Shown here one piece after another: positions 47,262-58,511 of a stretch of DNA of 64,000 nt. The DNA is taken from NCBI GenBank assembly GCA_941918925.1, contig OW799235.1, positions 34,833,201-34,897,200 on the forward strand, given 5' to 3'. Numbering within the stretch: position 1 is the first letter of the stretch; every line of letters begins with the position of its first letter. Below the pieces are notes generated by a model, which worked only from the letters and a program-made list of their open reading frames with translations, was not told the DNA's origin and did not search any database. Both the position numbers and the translations under genes were made by a program. The DNA is from Phyto melanocephala (lineage: Eukaryota; Arthropoda; Insecta; Diptera; Rhinophoridae).

Positions 47262-49790
47262 ACATCTAGAAAGGAATAGATAAATCAAATAATGATTTGT
47301 GATTTTTCCTCAACAGTTGCACAGATTCTCAATAATCGATTTTAAATTTACAGGGTTTTGATTTTTCTAAAATGCTTTCAATTCCTAACATAATAAATGT
47401 TTAAGAATCGTATATGAATCGCTTTGAAAAAGTCACAAAAGACTTTTTTTTGTACATGTTTAACGATTTCAAACACATTTTGATAAATGTACATATACTG
47501 AATAATGAATAATGTAAATTAAACCAAAAATCGGGCTTTAAGTATCGTTGTCAAAGTCGACATCGTAGTTGTTGAATAACATTTTGCTACGATCACGACA
47601 ATACAGATTCAGAGTGCCACAACGATACTCATAAATAACCGATTATTATTAGTTTTGCTATAAAAATATAAAAGTTATCAACAATTACTTGCGTACTTGC
47701 AGCAAAAGGTAAATAAATATTTTTATAGATCGATTAAACAAAATAAAAAACAAGAAAACCTTACAATTATTACTTTTTATATTATATAGTTGTTAAACTA
47801 GTTTAATAAACTAAATACATGCATATGTATTATAAATTTCGTTCTTATTTCTAAACATAAATACACAGAGATTAATTTTAAACATTTGTTAAAATAAAAA
47901 AGAACTTGACTTCTTAAGTATATAAATTTTAAGGTACAATTTGTTAAATATTAAAATTTCCTTAAAGTGTAATGGAAAAAATGTTAACAAGTTAACGTTA
48001 ATACATTCTTAGTTTAAATGAAATACATAGGTTGTATTGAAATTACTGTGTGACAGAATATAAAACACAAAGTGTTAAATCATCACTTTAAGTCTTTTTT
48101 AAGTTTAGAAGTCATGTTCTCATAACACATTTTATTATCATTTCCCTTTTCAATTTAATCTTTAATATACTACTTACTTAATTTTCCAAACCTTTTTTTT
48201 AATTCAGTTTCTCTTTCTATACTAGATTTTATTGGAAAAAAATGTGTAAATTTTTTATTATTTATGGAAAAAAAAAATAACGATTTTTTTTTTAGTTTTT
48301 GTTTTTTAATTCATTTTAAGTTATTTAAGTTGTTTTTTTAATCATTTTCTTTTTTTATCTAAAGACTAACCCCTATATTTATAATTAATTTTTAAATTTT
48401 GTGTGAAAATTTTGTTTTTAAACCTTTTGTAAATTTAAAAATTGTTTATAAATGGTGGGGCAAAGCTTTAATTAAAATTTTAATGTTATAAAAACTTTAC
48501 TTATTATTTTATGAATGAATAATAATAATAATATAAAATAGAAAAATAAAACCAAAATGAATTTATAATTTAAATGTGTATCATACTAAAAAAAGCCAAC
48601 TAATTCTGTACATTATCTACAAAATACATTAAATTTAACTTTATATTTATATAAATAATAGAAAAAAAAACTAATATATTTTAAAAACCTGTAAAAATAA
48701 AATATGTAAAAAACAGAAAAATCATACAATTTTAAACTTAACTAAAGCAATTAATAAAAAATAAATATTAAAAAAAATCATTTGTTAGTTTTACTCAAAA
48801 CCAAACAATCTCCTCTCCCCACTATTTTTTTTATTATTAAAAAAACAACTTTTCTATTCTAGTTTTGTACATCAATCTATATTTATTTTAATAAAAAAAA
48901 CCGGTCTATGTGTACATATTAAAAAAAAAAAAAAAGTTTTTAAAATTATACTCCCTTCTATCCAACATTTTGTAAATAAATAACAATACATGCATAACAT
49001 CTTTAACATAATTTAAAATAGTACAAAAACAAAATAAATAAATAAAAAAAAATAACTAAAATATATTTAGGTTTACATTTACATATAAAAAAAAACAACT
49101 TTTAATACTTGCTCTTTACACTACATACATACATACATACTTAACTCGTATTTTATTTAAAAAATAAACAATAATAAAAGGTTAAATTTAATAAAAAAAA
49201 GAAAGAAAAAAAAAACATTGCATACAAACATTATACATATTTAGCAAATAAGTGTGTTTTTATTATATTAATAAGTAAAATAATATTTTTAATTATTCGT
49301 ATTTTTTTTTATTTCTACAATTTCTTATATTACACCAACTAGCTCCTTTTAATTTTTAAACGTCTCTTGACCAAACATTCAACCCAGCTACTTCCTCTTA
49401 AAAAACGTAATAAACCCGAGTTTTAAATATTTTTACTATTAAAAAAGAAAAAGAAACAAAAATATTGAAAAAATCCTTATTATATTTAAAATATAATTTA
49501 AAAATATAAGTACATACTTATAAGTAATAAACATCAAGTTGTATAAATTAATCTATTCTATAATAATTAAACATTGAAAATGCAAAAAAAAAGAAAAAAA
49601 AAACATTTAATGATAATGAAACCAGTAAATAACTTGTATTGAATTACCTTTTTATTTTTAAAATTAAGCTCGAGAAAAAAAAATAAAAACATTAACTTGT
49701 TTGAAAATAATGATAAAATAAAAAAAAAAATATATATATATTTAATGAATGATGAAAATAATTTTAAAAATGTAGTTTTATTGCGCAGTA
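47262..49790 (+). other. upSET: Probable 3' UTR and downstream region of upSET
   Basis: No coding or TE ends were recognised. It is extremely AU-rich with many AATAAA signals (for instance around 48540-48560, 48700-48780 and 49030), so the polyadenylation site cannot be chosen. The uniform composition and absence of TEs contrast with the preceding intron and suit a long 3' UTR. Confidence 0.45.
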
Positions 49791-49808
49791 GCGTGGAATA
49801 AACATGGG

Positions 49809-50606
49809 CCTGTTCGTAAATGCATCACAGCTCTGCATATTATGCGCACAATCTTCGTAAATGCAAACGTTGGCAACACTGCAGCTGTCATCTGTTCGTA
49901 AATGCAATATTGAAGTCTATTATGCGCAAATAAATACAAGAAACTAATCACAAAAATGGCTGATGCAACAACAGCAAAAAAAATGGAAGTAGTGCAAAGC
50001 GAATTACATTTACAAGACTTCTAAATAAATTGTGTAAAAGCATTAATTCTAAATGACTTCCTAACTGCAAAATAATTTGTCATAAATGATGTGCTTAAAA
50101 ATGAATGCAACATCATGCAAAATATCTTAAAGAATTCATGTAAACAAACAATTTTAACACATGAAATATCCGATACTTGTCACCAAATATGCATGAGTTC
50201 CATACACTTATTAGAATGGAGTGAAGTTCATTAAAATATTCATGTAAACACATGATCTACAATGACATGCTAATGTTAAAATCATTACTGTTTTCACCTA
50301 AATTTAATCAGTTGAACCCCTGAAAAATCACTTTTTTGTCATAGATTTTTTTTTGCTGGGGAATAAGTAAGTATAAAGAATGTTATTTTTATTATTTTAT
50401 TTTTTAAACATTTTAAGCGTCGAAGGTGAAATATTTGTCAGATGTTGTATCATAAAATTTACAAATTTAATTTATAATTATTTTATCCATTTTTGCGCAG
50501 TGTTCGCTTGTTCGTAAATGCAAAAAGAAGCATCAACAACATATGATTTGCAGTGGCAGCGCAAAGTAATCATATTGTGCAGCGCAGTGATGCATTTACG
50601 AACAGG
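49809..50606. mobile_element. TIR element with subterminal repeats
   Basis: CCTGTTCGTAAATGCATCAC (49809) and its exact complement (50587-50606) form the ends. The 12-mer TTCGTAAATGCA recurs directly or inverted at about 49854, 49893, 50510 and 50590, like transposase-binding subterminal repeats. There is no ORF or target duplication. Its interior includes the repeat shared with 41083-41290. Confidence 0.7.
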
Positions 50607-50607
50607 G

Positions 50608-50733
50608 TATCAATTCTCGTTCTATGAAACTATAAAATGAAAAGTTTTTGTGTGTCATATCATATGGTGTCACCATACCCTTTGCTATACAAACATTTTT
50701 TCATTTCACAGTTTCACAGAACGAGAATTGAGC
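50608..50733. mobile_element. Short fold-back MITE
   Basis: TCAATTCTCGTTCTATGAAA near 50611 and its complement (TTTCACAGAACGAGAATTGA, 50712-50731) form arms of about 35 bp around a short loop. It abuts the element at 49809-50606 without spacer. Confidence 0.65.
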
Positions 50734-51134
50734 CCCAGGCCACATGTTTTCACACAGTTATCACAGGGAACCAAATTAATGTTTTCCGCTTTCTGATTTT
50801 TATAGTAAGCCAAGTTGTATGCACTTTTAAAAATTTATTTAACGACAATTTGGCATCACTGTTGGCGTTATCTATCGACAATGCAGCGGTACTTTTCATT
50901 TTAAAACGAAGATTGTAACGGCACAGAATCATAGATCTTTACACCAATTCTATACAGTAGTAGAAGGAAATAACAAGGAAGAGAATATAACATATTCGCT
51001 GTTTGCTTTTGTTATGTTGTTTTGACGTAACATTTGCAAATAATTTTAAGAAATATCAAGCGTAAAATGTGAATATTAGTAAGAATTAAAAAAAAATTAA
51101 AAACTGAATAAAATTATTTAGTGTAGCGTTTGTT

Positions 51135-51182
51135 ATGGAAGCTGAAGCACTCCAGCCGGACAAGAAGAGACAAAAACTAGCA
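51135..51182 (+). CDS. Candidate first coding exon of an unrecognised gene
   Basis: MEAEALQPDKKRQKLA runs from an ATG to a consensus donor GCA|GTAAGA. The composition is unlike the AT-rich flanks and the upstream sequence resembles a leader. If unspliced the frame ends after ten more codons (TAG at 51213). Two further exon-like segments follow. I do not recognise the protein. Confidence 0.3.
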
Positions 51183-51303
51183 GTAAGAATGCTACGTACG
51201 GCAGCAACCCACTAGAGTTTCCGCAATGCAAGTAAATGAAAAAACTATTATTTTATTATATTTTACAAAAATTTGCTTTTTGAAGGTTTAAAAAATATTA
51301 CAG

Positions 51304-51379
51304 GTTTAATAAAGTTTCTCCAGTCCTGAAATTAAGTGCGACTTTGAGAGCTTCTGTACCAAATGTTGGTAACAAACAG
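51304..51379 (+). other. Exon-like segment A (unrecognised)
   Basis: It is flanked by acceptor AAAATATTACAG and donor CAG|GTATAG, with one open frame: FNKVSPVLKLSATLRASVPN then VGNKQ. It shares LRAS.PNV.N with segment B. The frame does not join in phase to 51135-51182 by the simplest splice, so the gene model is incomplete. Confidence 0.3.
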
Positions 51380-51427
51380 GTATAGGTAAGGTGGCTCAGT
51401 GTAGTCTAAGCAAAGTTCTGACAGCAG

Positions 51428-51497
51428 TTATTTATATATTTTAAGAGCATCTACGCCTAATGTGGATAACGCATGTCCGCATTATTGGTACGTCTAG
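51428..51497 (+). other. Exon-like segment B (unrecognised), duplicate of part of A
   Basis: It starts after CTGACAGCAG and reads YLYILRASTPNVDNACPHYW then YV and stop (TAG at 51495). LRASTPNVDN matches LRASVPNVGN of segment A. Four of the ten codons carry synonymous third-base changes and two are amino-acid changes. Confidence 0.3.
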
Positions 51498-51734
51498 TAA
51501 TAAAAACATAACAGGAAGGGATACTATAGTTTGAATGTATTAACATGATAACTCTGTTGAATTTGCAATGCAACACTCAAACTCCACACACACTCATACA
51601 TAAGTAGATGTTTTTCTCTTTTATGCGTTTTAATTATTCTGATAAGTTTTGTCGTAAATTGAATTCCATATAATAGAGAACGTTTAAGTTAACTGCGCCC
51701 CTTAATGAATAAAAATGCATTCTGAATTTTAATT

Positions 51735-52106
51735 GAATATATAAAAGTGAAACTCTGTGTGTGTGTTAGCTTTAGACTCCGAAACTGTAAAACCGATCGG
51801 ACTCAAACTTTGGCAAGTTGTTGTACACATACCAGAGAGTGTTTATGGGTGAAAAAAGTGGGCGGGGCCACGCCCATAAAAAATTAGTTATCAGTTTTAG
51901 CTACTTGCACTTGACCGATTTTTCTGAAACTTTGCACACATATTGAGCTGTCATGACTTTACAATTTCGTGATTAGAAAAGTGGGCAGTGCCACGCCCAT
52001 TAAAAAGAAGTTATAACTTTTAGCTTTTTGCACTTGATATTCAATTTAAATTCATAATGCATTTTTTTAACTAAGGGGCGCAGCAACGCGCACCGGGCTT
52101 TTCTAG
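51735..52106 (+). mobile_element. Non-autonomous Helitron
   Basis: The left end ATATATAAAAGTGAAACTCT equals the copy starting with TC at 63614. The interior has 'gtgggcggggccacgccca' type repeats. The right end has a short stem GCGC..GCGC (52078-52091) followed by CTAG (52103-52106) and T. The TC at the left end is mutated. Confidence 0.6.
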
Positions 52107-52520
52107 TTAAAAATAATATTTTATTGATTTTTATTGTAATGCTAGTGGTGTTTCCACTCTGGTGCATGCAACATACAACTGGCCATGTGAAAAGCATGAA
52201 TTTTTCAAATTCAATCCTGCAACACGCAGAAATTGTCCTTGTGCTTTGTTGATGGTAATAGCGAACTCGAAACTGTTGTCGCTTGAAGTTGAAAGGCAAA
52301 TCGGTGGAACCATTGGAATGCGTAGAAAAAGCATTTTTAATGGGGGTGGCACTGCCCACTTTTCTAATTACGAAATTGTATAATCATGACAGCTCAATAT
52401 GTGTGCAAAGTTTCAGATAAATCGGTCCAGTACAAGTACCTCAAAATTATAAGTTTTTTAAAGACGTGGCCATGCCCACTTTTCTAATCACCTAATCACG
52501 CGTGTAATCCAGTTAGCATA
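52107..52520 (-). pseudogene. Helitron helicase C-terminal relic (PIF1-like)
   Basis: Two frames on the minus strand share STDLPFNFKRQQFRVRY, then FEFAITINKAQGQFLRVAGL, then CFSHGQLYVACTRV, the last motifs of Helitron PIF1-type helicases. A frameshift separates them near 52260. Sequence beyond 52379 resembles the non-coding Helitron blocks (catgacagctcaatatgtgt). The copy is dead. Confidence 0.75.
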
Positions 52521-52639
52521 GCTACAACTTTCAAGTCCCACAAGTACTGTTGGTATTTAATTTAATCGAGTAATAACTTCATATTTGCGTAGTTTTCTTT
52601 TATGTTTGTTGCATGTATCACTAGAACCGATGAATATTA

Positions 52640-53450
52640 ACTGTTAAGTAAAACGGTTTTTAGCTAGCCTTGAATTAATCAATAAAGGCCGCCATTCCCC
52701 AGAGTTTTCTGTAAAACCCAGTTCTCGTAAATGTCGCTCGATATCATCACAAAACACTAAATCGCTGTCTAATTTGAAATAGCACAGAAAGTTTTCTTGT
52801 CGATTTCCAAAAATATGAGACCTTCGTGTTGTTATTGAATGAATTCCATTGCTGTTACCTTGATGAAAGAAGTTGAGACTTTAATTTGGAGAGTCCTAAA
52901 ACTCGAACAAAATTATTCAGATCAGACTGTTTTATAAAATGAGGTTTTCTTGGTGAACTTGTATAAGCAGAAGAAGAAGCGCTTAAAGAGTAGTAACTGC
53001 ATGTAGAGCGTACAGAAAAACATCTTAATTTTTTACCATTTATTTGCTGTTGGAAGGCATTGGAGGTAAAGCTTTATTCGAAGAACTAGTCAATGGTCAT
53101 ATGAAATATTCGGATATATGAATTTGTTATTGTTTCTGTCTTAAATCAACGCATTTCGGTCATGCAAGTGTAACAGTCATTTTCATGATTGTGGGGTTCA
53201 TTCCAAATCATTGGGCTTATAAATGCGAAGAGCTTACGATTTCCTCAAAGCCAATTCATAAAAGCTCTAACAAGTATTATAACATATTTTCGGCAGCCAT
53301 TATTTATTTCATCGAAGGGAAACTCAAAGTAAACCTTATGAGCACTTTTAGCTACAGAAGATATTGTAGGACGTTGCGATTTTACAGTTAATGCTCCACC
53401 AATGTAGTCCTTGGCATACTATGATCTAAAACAGAAATTTAAATTAAAAA
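52640..53450 (-). pseudogene. Relic of an arthropod-dispersed, TE-like ORF
   Basis: Minus-strand frames read YAKDYIGGALTVKSQRPTIS, then SSVAKSAHKVYFEFPF, then MIWNEPHNHENDCYTC, then SPRKPHFIKQSDLNNFVRVL with GLSKLKSQLLSSR, then NRQENFLCYFKLDSDLVFCD with DIERHLRELGFTENSGEWRP. From memory this order (W.EP.NH..DCY.C; the ELNDLVRDL-type helix; FCDD) belongs to uncharacterised proteins scattered in many insect genomes, probably from a mobile element. Stops and frameshifts break it repeatedly. Confidence 0.5.
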
Positions 53451-53462
53451 AAATATATGCAA

Positions 53463-53669
53463 TTAACAGAGGCTATCGCTGAAGTACTGCTCGGTTTTGC
53501 AAACAAGTATTGAGTGACAATCGAAGAACAATGTACCACAAATATCATTGAGGTTTTTATTAAAATGGCGTCTTATTTTAGGATTATCAAAGTTTGAAAA
53601 TGCAAGTGTGCTACCTGTTAATGAATTACATATTGAATAGCAAATTTCTTTTCTGGGCGGTTTTCGCAA
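53463..53669 (-). other. Small unrecognised frame next to the relic
   Basis: The 68 codons (MRKPPRKEICYSICNSLTGS...) end at 53463 and sit upstream of the broken ORF on the same strand. They may belong to the same element, but no motif supports this. Confidence 0.2.
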
Positions 53670-53681
53670 TCATAATAATAA

Positions 53682-54465
53682 ACAAGTAAAAGTGCTATAT
53701 TCGGCCGTGCCGAATCTGATAATACCCTTCACCATCATGTACAAAGGTATAATCCCAAATTTTAGCTAAACCTTTATTCATGTTATACGCCAATTTTCCT
53801 TATTATTTCCAACGCCATCCTTGATTTTTAATTTGTACGTAGTTAACTGTATTCTACATGTCAAGCCCTTTAATTTGATACCCATATTGATGGGGTTAAA
53901 AAAACTTTGATCCGCCATTTTGCTTTAGACGCCATCTTGATTTTTTTGCGCCAAGTCCTTTCAAATGATACGAATATTGACTCTCTCGGTTATCTGGAAG
54001 CTGAAAAAATTTGATTTTCGTTTGTAAATTTTTGAAAAATATATTTAAAAAAAAATTTAAAAAAAGTGTTGCCTATAACTTTACCGATTATGGCCCGCTT
54101 TATCCAAAATTTTTCACGGCTATCTTTAGGGGCATATTATATCTACAAATAGTAACAAAGGTACCTATATATTATTCTATGGCTTAAAACTTTTAATTTT
54201 TGCTCATATCTCAGAAAGTTATGGGGCGATTGTGCTGAATTTCAAAAGCGATTCATTCCCGGATATTTTTAAAAGATTGATACCATACACAAATCTGAGG
54301 AACATATGGTTACTTCTAAAATATGATTTCAACCAACACATGGACACACGGACAGACGTTCAGGGCTTAATTGACTCCTCTATTCATAAGCTTTCAGAAA
54401 ATATACACTTTATGGGGTCGAAAATGAAGATTGTAGAAAATGACAAACGGAATGACAAATGCATT
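53682..54465 (+). repeat. mini-me-like repeat, near full length
   Basis: It starts AACAAGTAAAAGTGCTATAT and TTCGGCCGTGCCGAA, and has ACATGGACACACGGACAGAC and TTTATGGGGTCG. It ends in 'aacggaatgacaaatgcat', having lost GGGTATAAAA. Confidence 0.6.
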
Positions 54466-54736
54466 ACACGCTTTTTGGCAAAGTTAGATAGATACCTACC
54501 TGTAATCGCGAATAAAATCAACTGATTTTACCCATTTAAAGCTTATTTTATTCGCAATATTCCTGGTTGGTTGGTTATCGTGGTAGTTCGCTGCACGCCA
54601 ACAGTCAAGTAGAGTCTGTATGACTCCGTTTTGACAGGACCACATCACTCTTCAGCTTCCAGTGTATCTCAGAATAAAATCCAAGAGTAAGGGTACTAGA
54701 TCCACCCCGTGGCCCTGAGGTATCTCAGTAGATAAT

Positions 54737-55759
54737 TCAGTCCAACTTCAGATATCGCAGAGAGGCCATATAGTATATGTTCGCCCAGAAATCTGTGTCT
54801 CTTTGCCGCCAGTGCAGGACATTCGCAGAGAAAGTGGAAAACCGATTCCTCCTTTTCTCTATCCAGACAACTGCGACAATGGTCGTTCCGAGTCCGAGCC
54901 GACTTGCATGTTTGCCTAACATCCAGTGACCCGTCAATACCGCCAGCAACCTCGATATGTCCCTCCGACTTCGACTGGTAAGTTGCAATGTACGTCGTGC
55001 ATCAAAAGAGGGCCACGTAAGCCGTGTCACCTTACACGTGCTCAGTCCACCCCACCTGTTATCAGCCTTCCGGAGAAAGTGTTTGGAGATTCTGCTTTTA
55101 ATAGTCCCCAACGGGATTGCAACTGCAATTGCATTAGAGATATCCAGAGCAGATCCTCCCCTGGCTAGCTCATCAGCACGCTCGTTACCATAGTGGCCCT
55201 TATGCGCAGGAATCCAAACTAGAGTAACGTCAGCCCGCTGACCAAGCCTTGACAGCTCCTTTCTACATTGGCCAACTAATTTAGACGTAGTAATGTATGA
55301 CCTGAGTGACAAGAGTGCCGCCTGACTGTCGACAAATATACCAATGCTCCCGTGGATATCCCCGTCATTCAGTATCCTACATGCTTCCCTGATAGCAAGT
55401 ACTTTCGCCTGAAAAACGCTGCAATCATCCGGAAGACGGAAGGAGAGTTCAATCTCCGGTCCATCAGAGAAGACACCAGATCCAACACCACATTCCATCC
55501 TAGAACCGTCAGTATAGATCCTGGTGTCAAAGCTCCCCAAAAGGCGACCCCCATTCCACTCTCCTGGAGGTAATATGAACCTTGAACGCCCCATCAAAAT
55601 CCATGTAGGGCGTAACGTACTACTTGCGGATGTGGCCAATATATGAATATCTATGGGAACGAGATGCAACATAGTGTTCAGCGCCTCCGAAGGACTAGTT
55701 CGCATCGCTCCCGTTATCCCAATGCATGCCGATCTCTGTACTCTATACAACTGGTCCAC
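54737..55759 (-). pseudogene. LINE RNase H region
   Basis: The 340-codon frame carries RNase H Asp (YTDGS) and Asp (FVDSQ) and the C-terminal H..G.ERADELA motif, but Lys replaces the catalytic Glu. After ARRTLQLTSRSRRD and LLTGHWMLGKHASRLGLG the frame shifts: the true C-terminal knuckle (CRSC...FHFLCECP) is read in the neighbouring frame. It is downstream of the RT pieces of the same element. Confidence 0.75.
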
Positions 55760-55766
55760 AACATAT

Positions 55767-56303
55767 TTACGCCCCGTTGCAGTCCATCATCCATTTAATC
55801 ATGTTGGGGGTGAGTCCCCATTTCCTACCAAATATCCCACGACACGTGTAGTAGGCCACCGTAGCCTTCTTCACCCTGTGCTGGACGTTCAGCTTCCATG
55901 ACAATTTAGAGTCCAGGATAGTACCCAGATATTTCGCCCTATCCGATAGGGGAATTTCGCAGTTCCCCAACCTCGGTGGTCTGAAGCTCGGAATCTTGGT
56001 CTTTGTTGTGAACAGTACCAGTTCCGTTTTGCTTGGGTTTACTACTAGACCGCTGTCCGTGGCCCAGTTTCTTAGTAATCTCAAGGCATCGGACATGATA
56101 TCGCTAATCACGTCCGGAAACAGTCCCGCATAAGCCATGACCTTTATTAAGCTATTGGCCAGTTCAATAAGAATCTTGTTAACAACAATAAGCCAAAGCA
56201 GTGGAGAGATCACACCGCCCTGAGGTGTACCTCTTTCCAATAGCCTTGAAATAGTGCTGTTACCAAGATTAGCAATAACCACTCTTGTGCTCAGCATGGA
56301 CAC
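55767..56303 (-). pseudogene. LINE reverse transcriptase palm/thumb
   Basis: GTPQGGVISPLLWLIVVNKI, then LIKVMAYAGLFPDVISDIMS, then NPSKTELVLFTTKTKIP and AKYLGTILDSKLSW. These are RT motifs B to E. The two catalytic aspartates of motif C are absent, apparently through a short in-frame deletion. Confidence 0.75.
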
Positions 56304-56554
56304 TAGCCAGTTGCTGATGTACTCCTCAACCTCCAGACCAGTGAGGGCATGCTGAATCGCAAGGGTGGTTACGTTATTATAGTCCCCACGACCTCATGTA
56401 GAGCCGTCTCCGTAGAGCGTCCCTTAAGATAGGCATGCTGACTGCCCGACAAACGCGTCGTTCCCTCCAGTCGCTGCATGATATGAGAGTCAATGAGTCT
56501 CGCAATATTCCTACCATTCTGAAAAATTATAAAAATTAAAAATGTTTGCCCCAA

Positions 56555-56934
56555 TAATTTTTAAATTACTTTTTGGAAACATAAAAAAATTACTCATTTT
56601 GCAGGAAAAAACAAATTGTATTGCCACTTATTTCTGAATAACTACTAAACACTTAAAAATATATGGAAAACGTTACTTGCTGACTTAAAGGAAACTATTA
56701 ACCATATACTGGTGTTCTTATCCAAATCGGGCTAATCGTTCTCATGTTATAATTAAATATATCATTATAACCGACTTATTTCAGGAAAACTATTATACAA
56801 TGCCTATAAAAAATCTGAGTCCGATAGAAAACAACTAAAGGCGGACATAAAATTTTTGTTTTTTGCAGACCAGTGATGTCGGAGTGTTAAAGTTTTAGAA
56901 AGATGAAACAAATAATTTGTATGCCCTTCTTAGG
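56555..56934. other. AT-rich spacer
   Basis: Nothing recognisable. Confidence 0.4.
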
Positions 56935-57120
56935 TTAGGTAGAACATGCAGCTGTTGTGCAGCTCACTTGTGTCCATTATATTGATCCCTTTGTGATACC
57001 TGAATAGAAAAGTAAGAATAGAAAAGAAGCAGACAAGTCCAAAGTCTCTGGCGGGAATCGAACCTGCAACCCCAAAACTAGCAGACCACCACACTACTGA
57101 CTAATCCACTGGGGCACCCT
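56935..57120 (-). mobile_element. tRNA-derived SINE
   Basis: On the minus strand the head is GGGTGCCCCAGTGGATTAGT, a canonical-looking A-box start, and GCAGGTTCGATTCCCGCCAG, a perfect B box. The same body as the copy at 8750 follows (CTATTCAGGTATCACAAAGG, mirrored here at 56990-57015). It is better preserved than the first copy and may retain RNA polymerase III promoter boxes. Confidence 0.75.
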
Positions 57121-57979
57121 TATGCCCTTCTTAACTACACCATAATATTTTTATTCTGACACATTATCTTTTAAATCTTAACTGTTTTATATGTTAAACC
57201 TTATTCGACTAGGCTTATCTCTTGACAAGCCTACAATTTGCAACAGTATTAAAAGACGTTATAATGAAATCACCCATGTAAATATATTTTTAAACCATTA
57301 CATTTTTATTTTTATAAATTTACAAAAGTATGTATGTGTGTATGTATATACAAATACAGATTAATCATAATAACACAATTTTTTTAATTAAAGTGCTTTG
57401 CTTGTTAAAAATTTATCCTTTCAATTATTTGTGTATGCAATTCTTTTGGTTTCGAGTAGATAAAAACGTTTAATAAATTTTAAGTAAAATCTACCCACAT
57501 GAAAATCGGCCACAATTATTAATTGTTTTTGTAAGTAAATTAATTTTGAGTGAATTGTTTTGGTGTTTGAAATAACCCAAAATCAGTATTATTAGAAGAA
57601 ATAACTGCAAGTATGTATATATTTTTCGTAGACCTCTGACTACTTGTTTCATACTTAATGTTTGCTGACTTACTGAAAATATCAAAGTTTTATCTTTTAC
57701 TAAACAAGTTTGTTTACAGAAATATCAGGTGATTGATCGTGCGGTTTGATTTTCAATAGGCCTTTTTTGACATCATGCATACATGACTTATTTCAAACTG
57801 CTTTGTCATTTGTGTTCATTATCGTTTGGCAAGTTATTATGGAAAGACTCATACTACAATATTGTTTAGCTGTATTGCCAAAAACAGCGTTCTTTGAGAT
57901 ATGTTTTTTGTGCGATTCGAGGAACTTAGGGTACCCAAAACCACTATTGCCAATATCAATAGAAAATTTGAGTCCTAGT
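57121..57979. other. AT-rich non-coding region
   Basis: No gene recognised. The 96-codon frame at 57746-58036 runs into the adjacent repeat and has no domain. Confidence 0.4.
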
Positions 57980-58108
57980 TATACCCTTCACCTGTGGTGC
58001 ACAAGGGTATATATAGCATTGTCATTCCGTTTGTAATTTCTACAATTTTCATTTCAGACCCCATAAAGTATATATTTTCTGAAAGCTTATGAATAGAGGA
58101 GTCGATTA
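57980..58108 (-). repeat. mini-me-like repeat, one end only
   Basis: TACCCTTCACCTGTGGTGCA, CCCCATAAAGTATATATTTT and 'gaatagaggagtcgattaa' are kept. The copy breaks off precisely where the mariner fragment begins. Confidence 0.6.
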
Positions 58109-58511
58109 AACTTGTTGAGAAATCATTTTGGTGAGCACTTAATTTTGCGTTTTGCTACGGTAAATTGGTCACCTAAATCATGCGATATCGCAACTTTGGA
58201 CTATTTTCTCTTCAGATATGTAAAGTGTGAGTTTTTCAGGAATAAGCCAGCTACGATTTATGCTTTGAAAGACAACATTAACCTTGTTATTCGTGAGATA
58301 CTAGTCGCAATGCTCGAACGAGTCGCTCAAAGTTGGATCTTACGAATGGACCACCTCAGATGAAGTCGTGACCAACATTTACATGATATTATTTGCCAAC
58401 AGGAAATGTCATAAATTGTTCTTTTAACCGATAATAAGAATTTTAAGTTCAATTTCAAATTGATGTGTCTTATTTTACATCATAAATCAAATCTCGCTAT
58501 GAATCACCCTA
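58109..58511 (+). pseudogene. DD41D mariner 3' fragment
   Basis: NHFGEHLILRFATVNWSPKS then CDIATLDYFLFRYVK matches the last third of the element at 13447, with the third Asp kept. It continues through MLERVAQSWILRMDHLR, a stop, then RDQHLHDII. The right end ATGAATCACCC (about 58507) resembles the GGGTGATT terminus. The 5' half is missing. Confidence 0.7.

Larger units (their letters stand above)
54545..56554 (-). mobile_element. Non-LTR retrotransposon (LINE) with RNase H, 5'-truncated and dead
   Basis: Minus-strand pieces in order: fingers/palm start RLSGSQHAYLKGRSTETALH (56369-56554); reverse transcriptase TPQGGVISPLLW...VNPSKTELVLF...KYLGTILDSKLSW (55767-56303); RNase H YTDGS...FVDSQAAL...WIPAHKGHYGNERADELA and a C-terminal CRSCLDREKEESVF zinc knuckle reached by frameshift (54737-55759). 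The palm motif reads VMAYAGLF where YADD is expected, and RNase H has FQAKVLAI where the Glu should be, so both active sites are damaged. RNase H with this layout suggests the I/LOA group. Confidence 0.8.

Noticed and set aside
57046..57119. Functional tRNA gene
   Set aside because: It is followed by the body of a dispersed SINE, and a second diverged copy exists at 8750; the cloverleaf is not intact.
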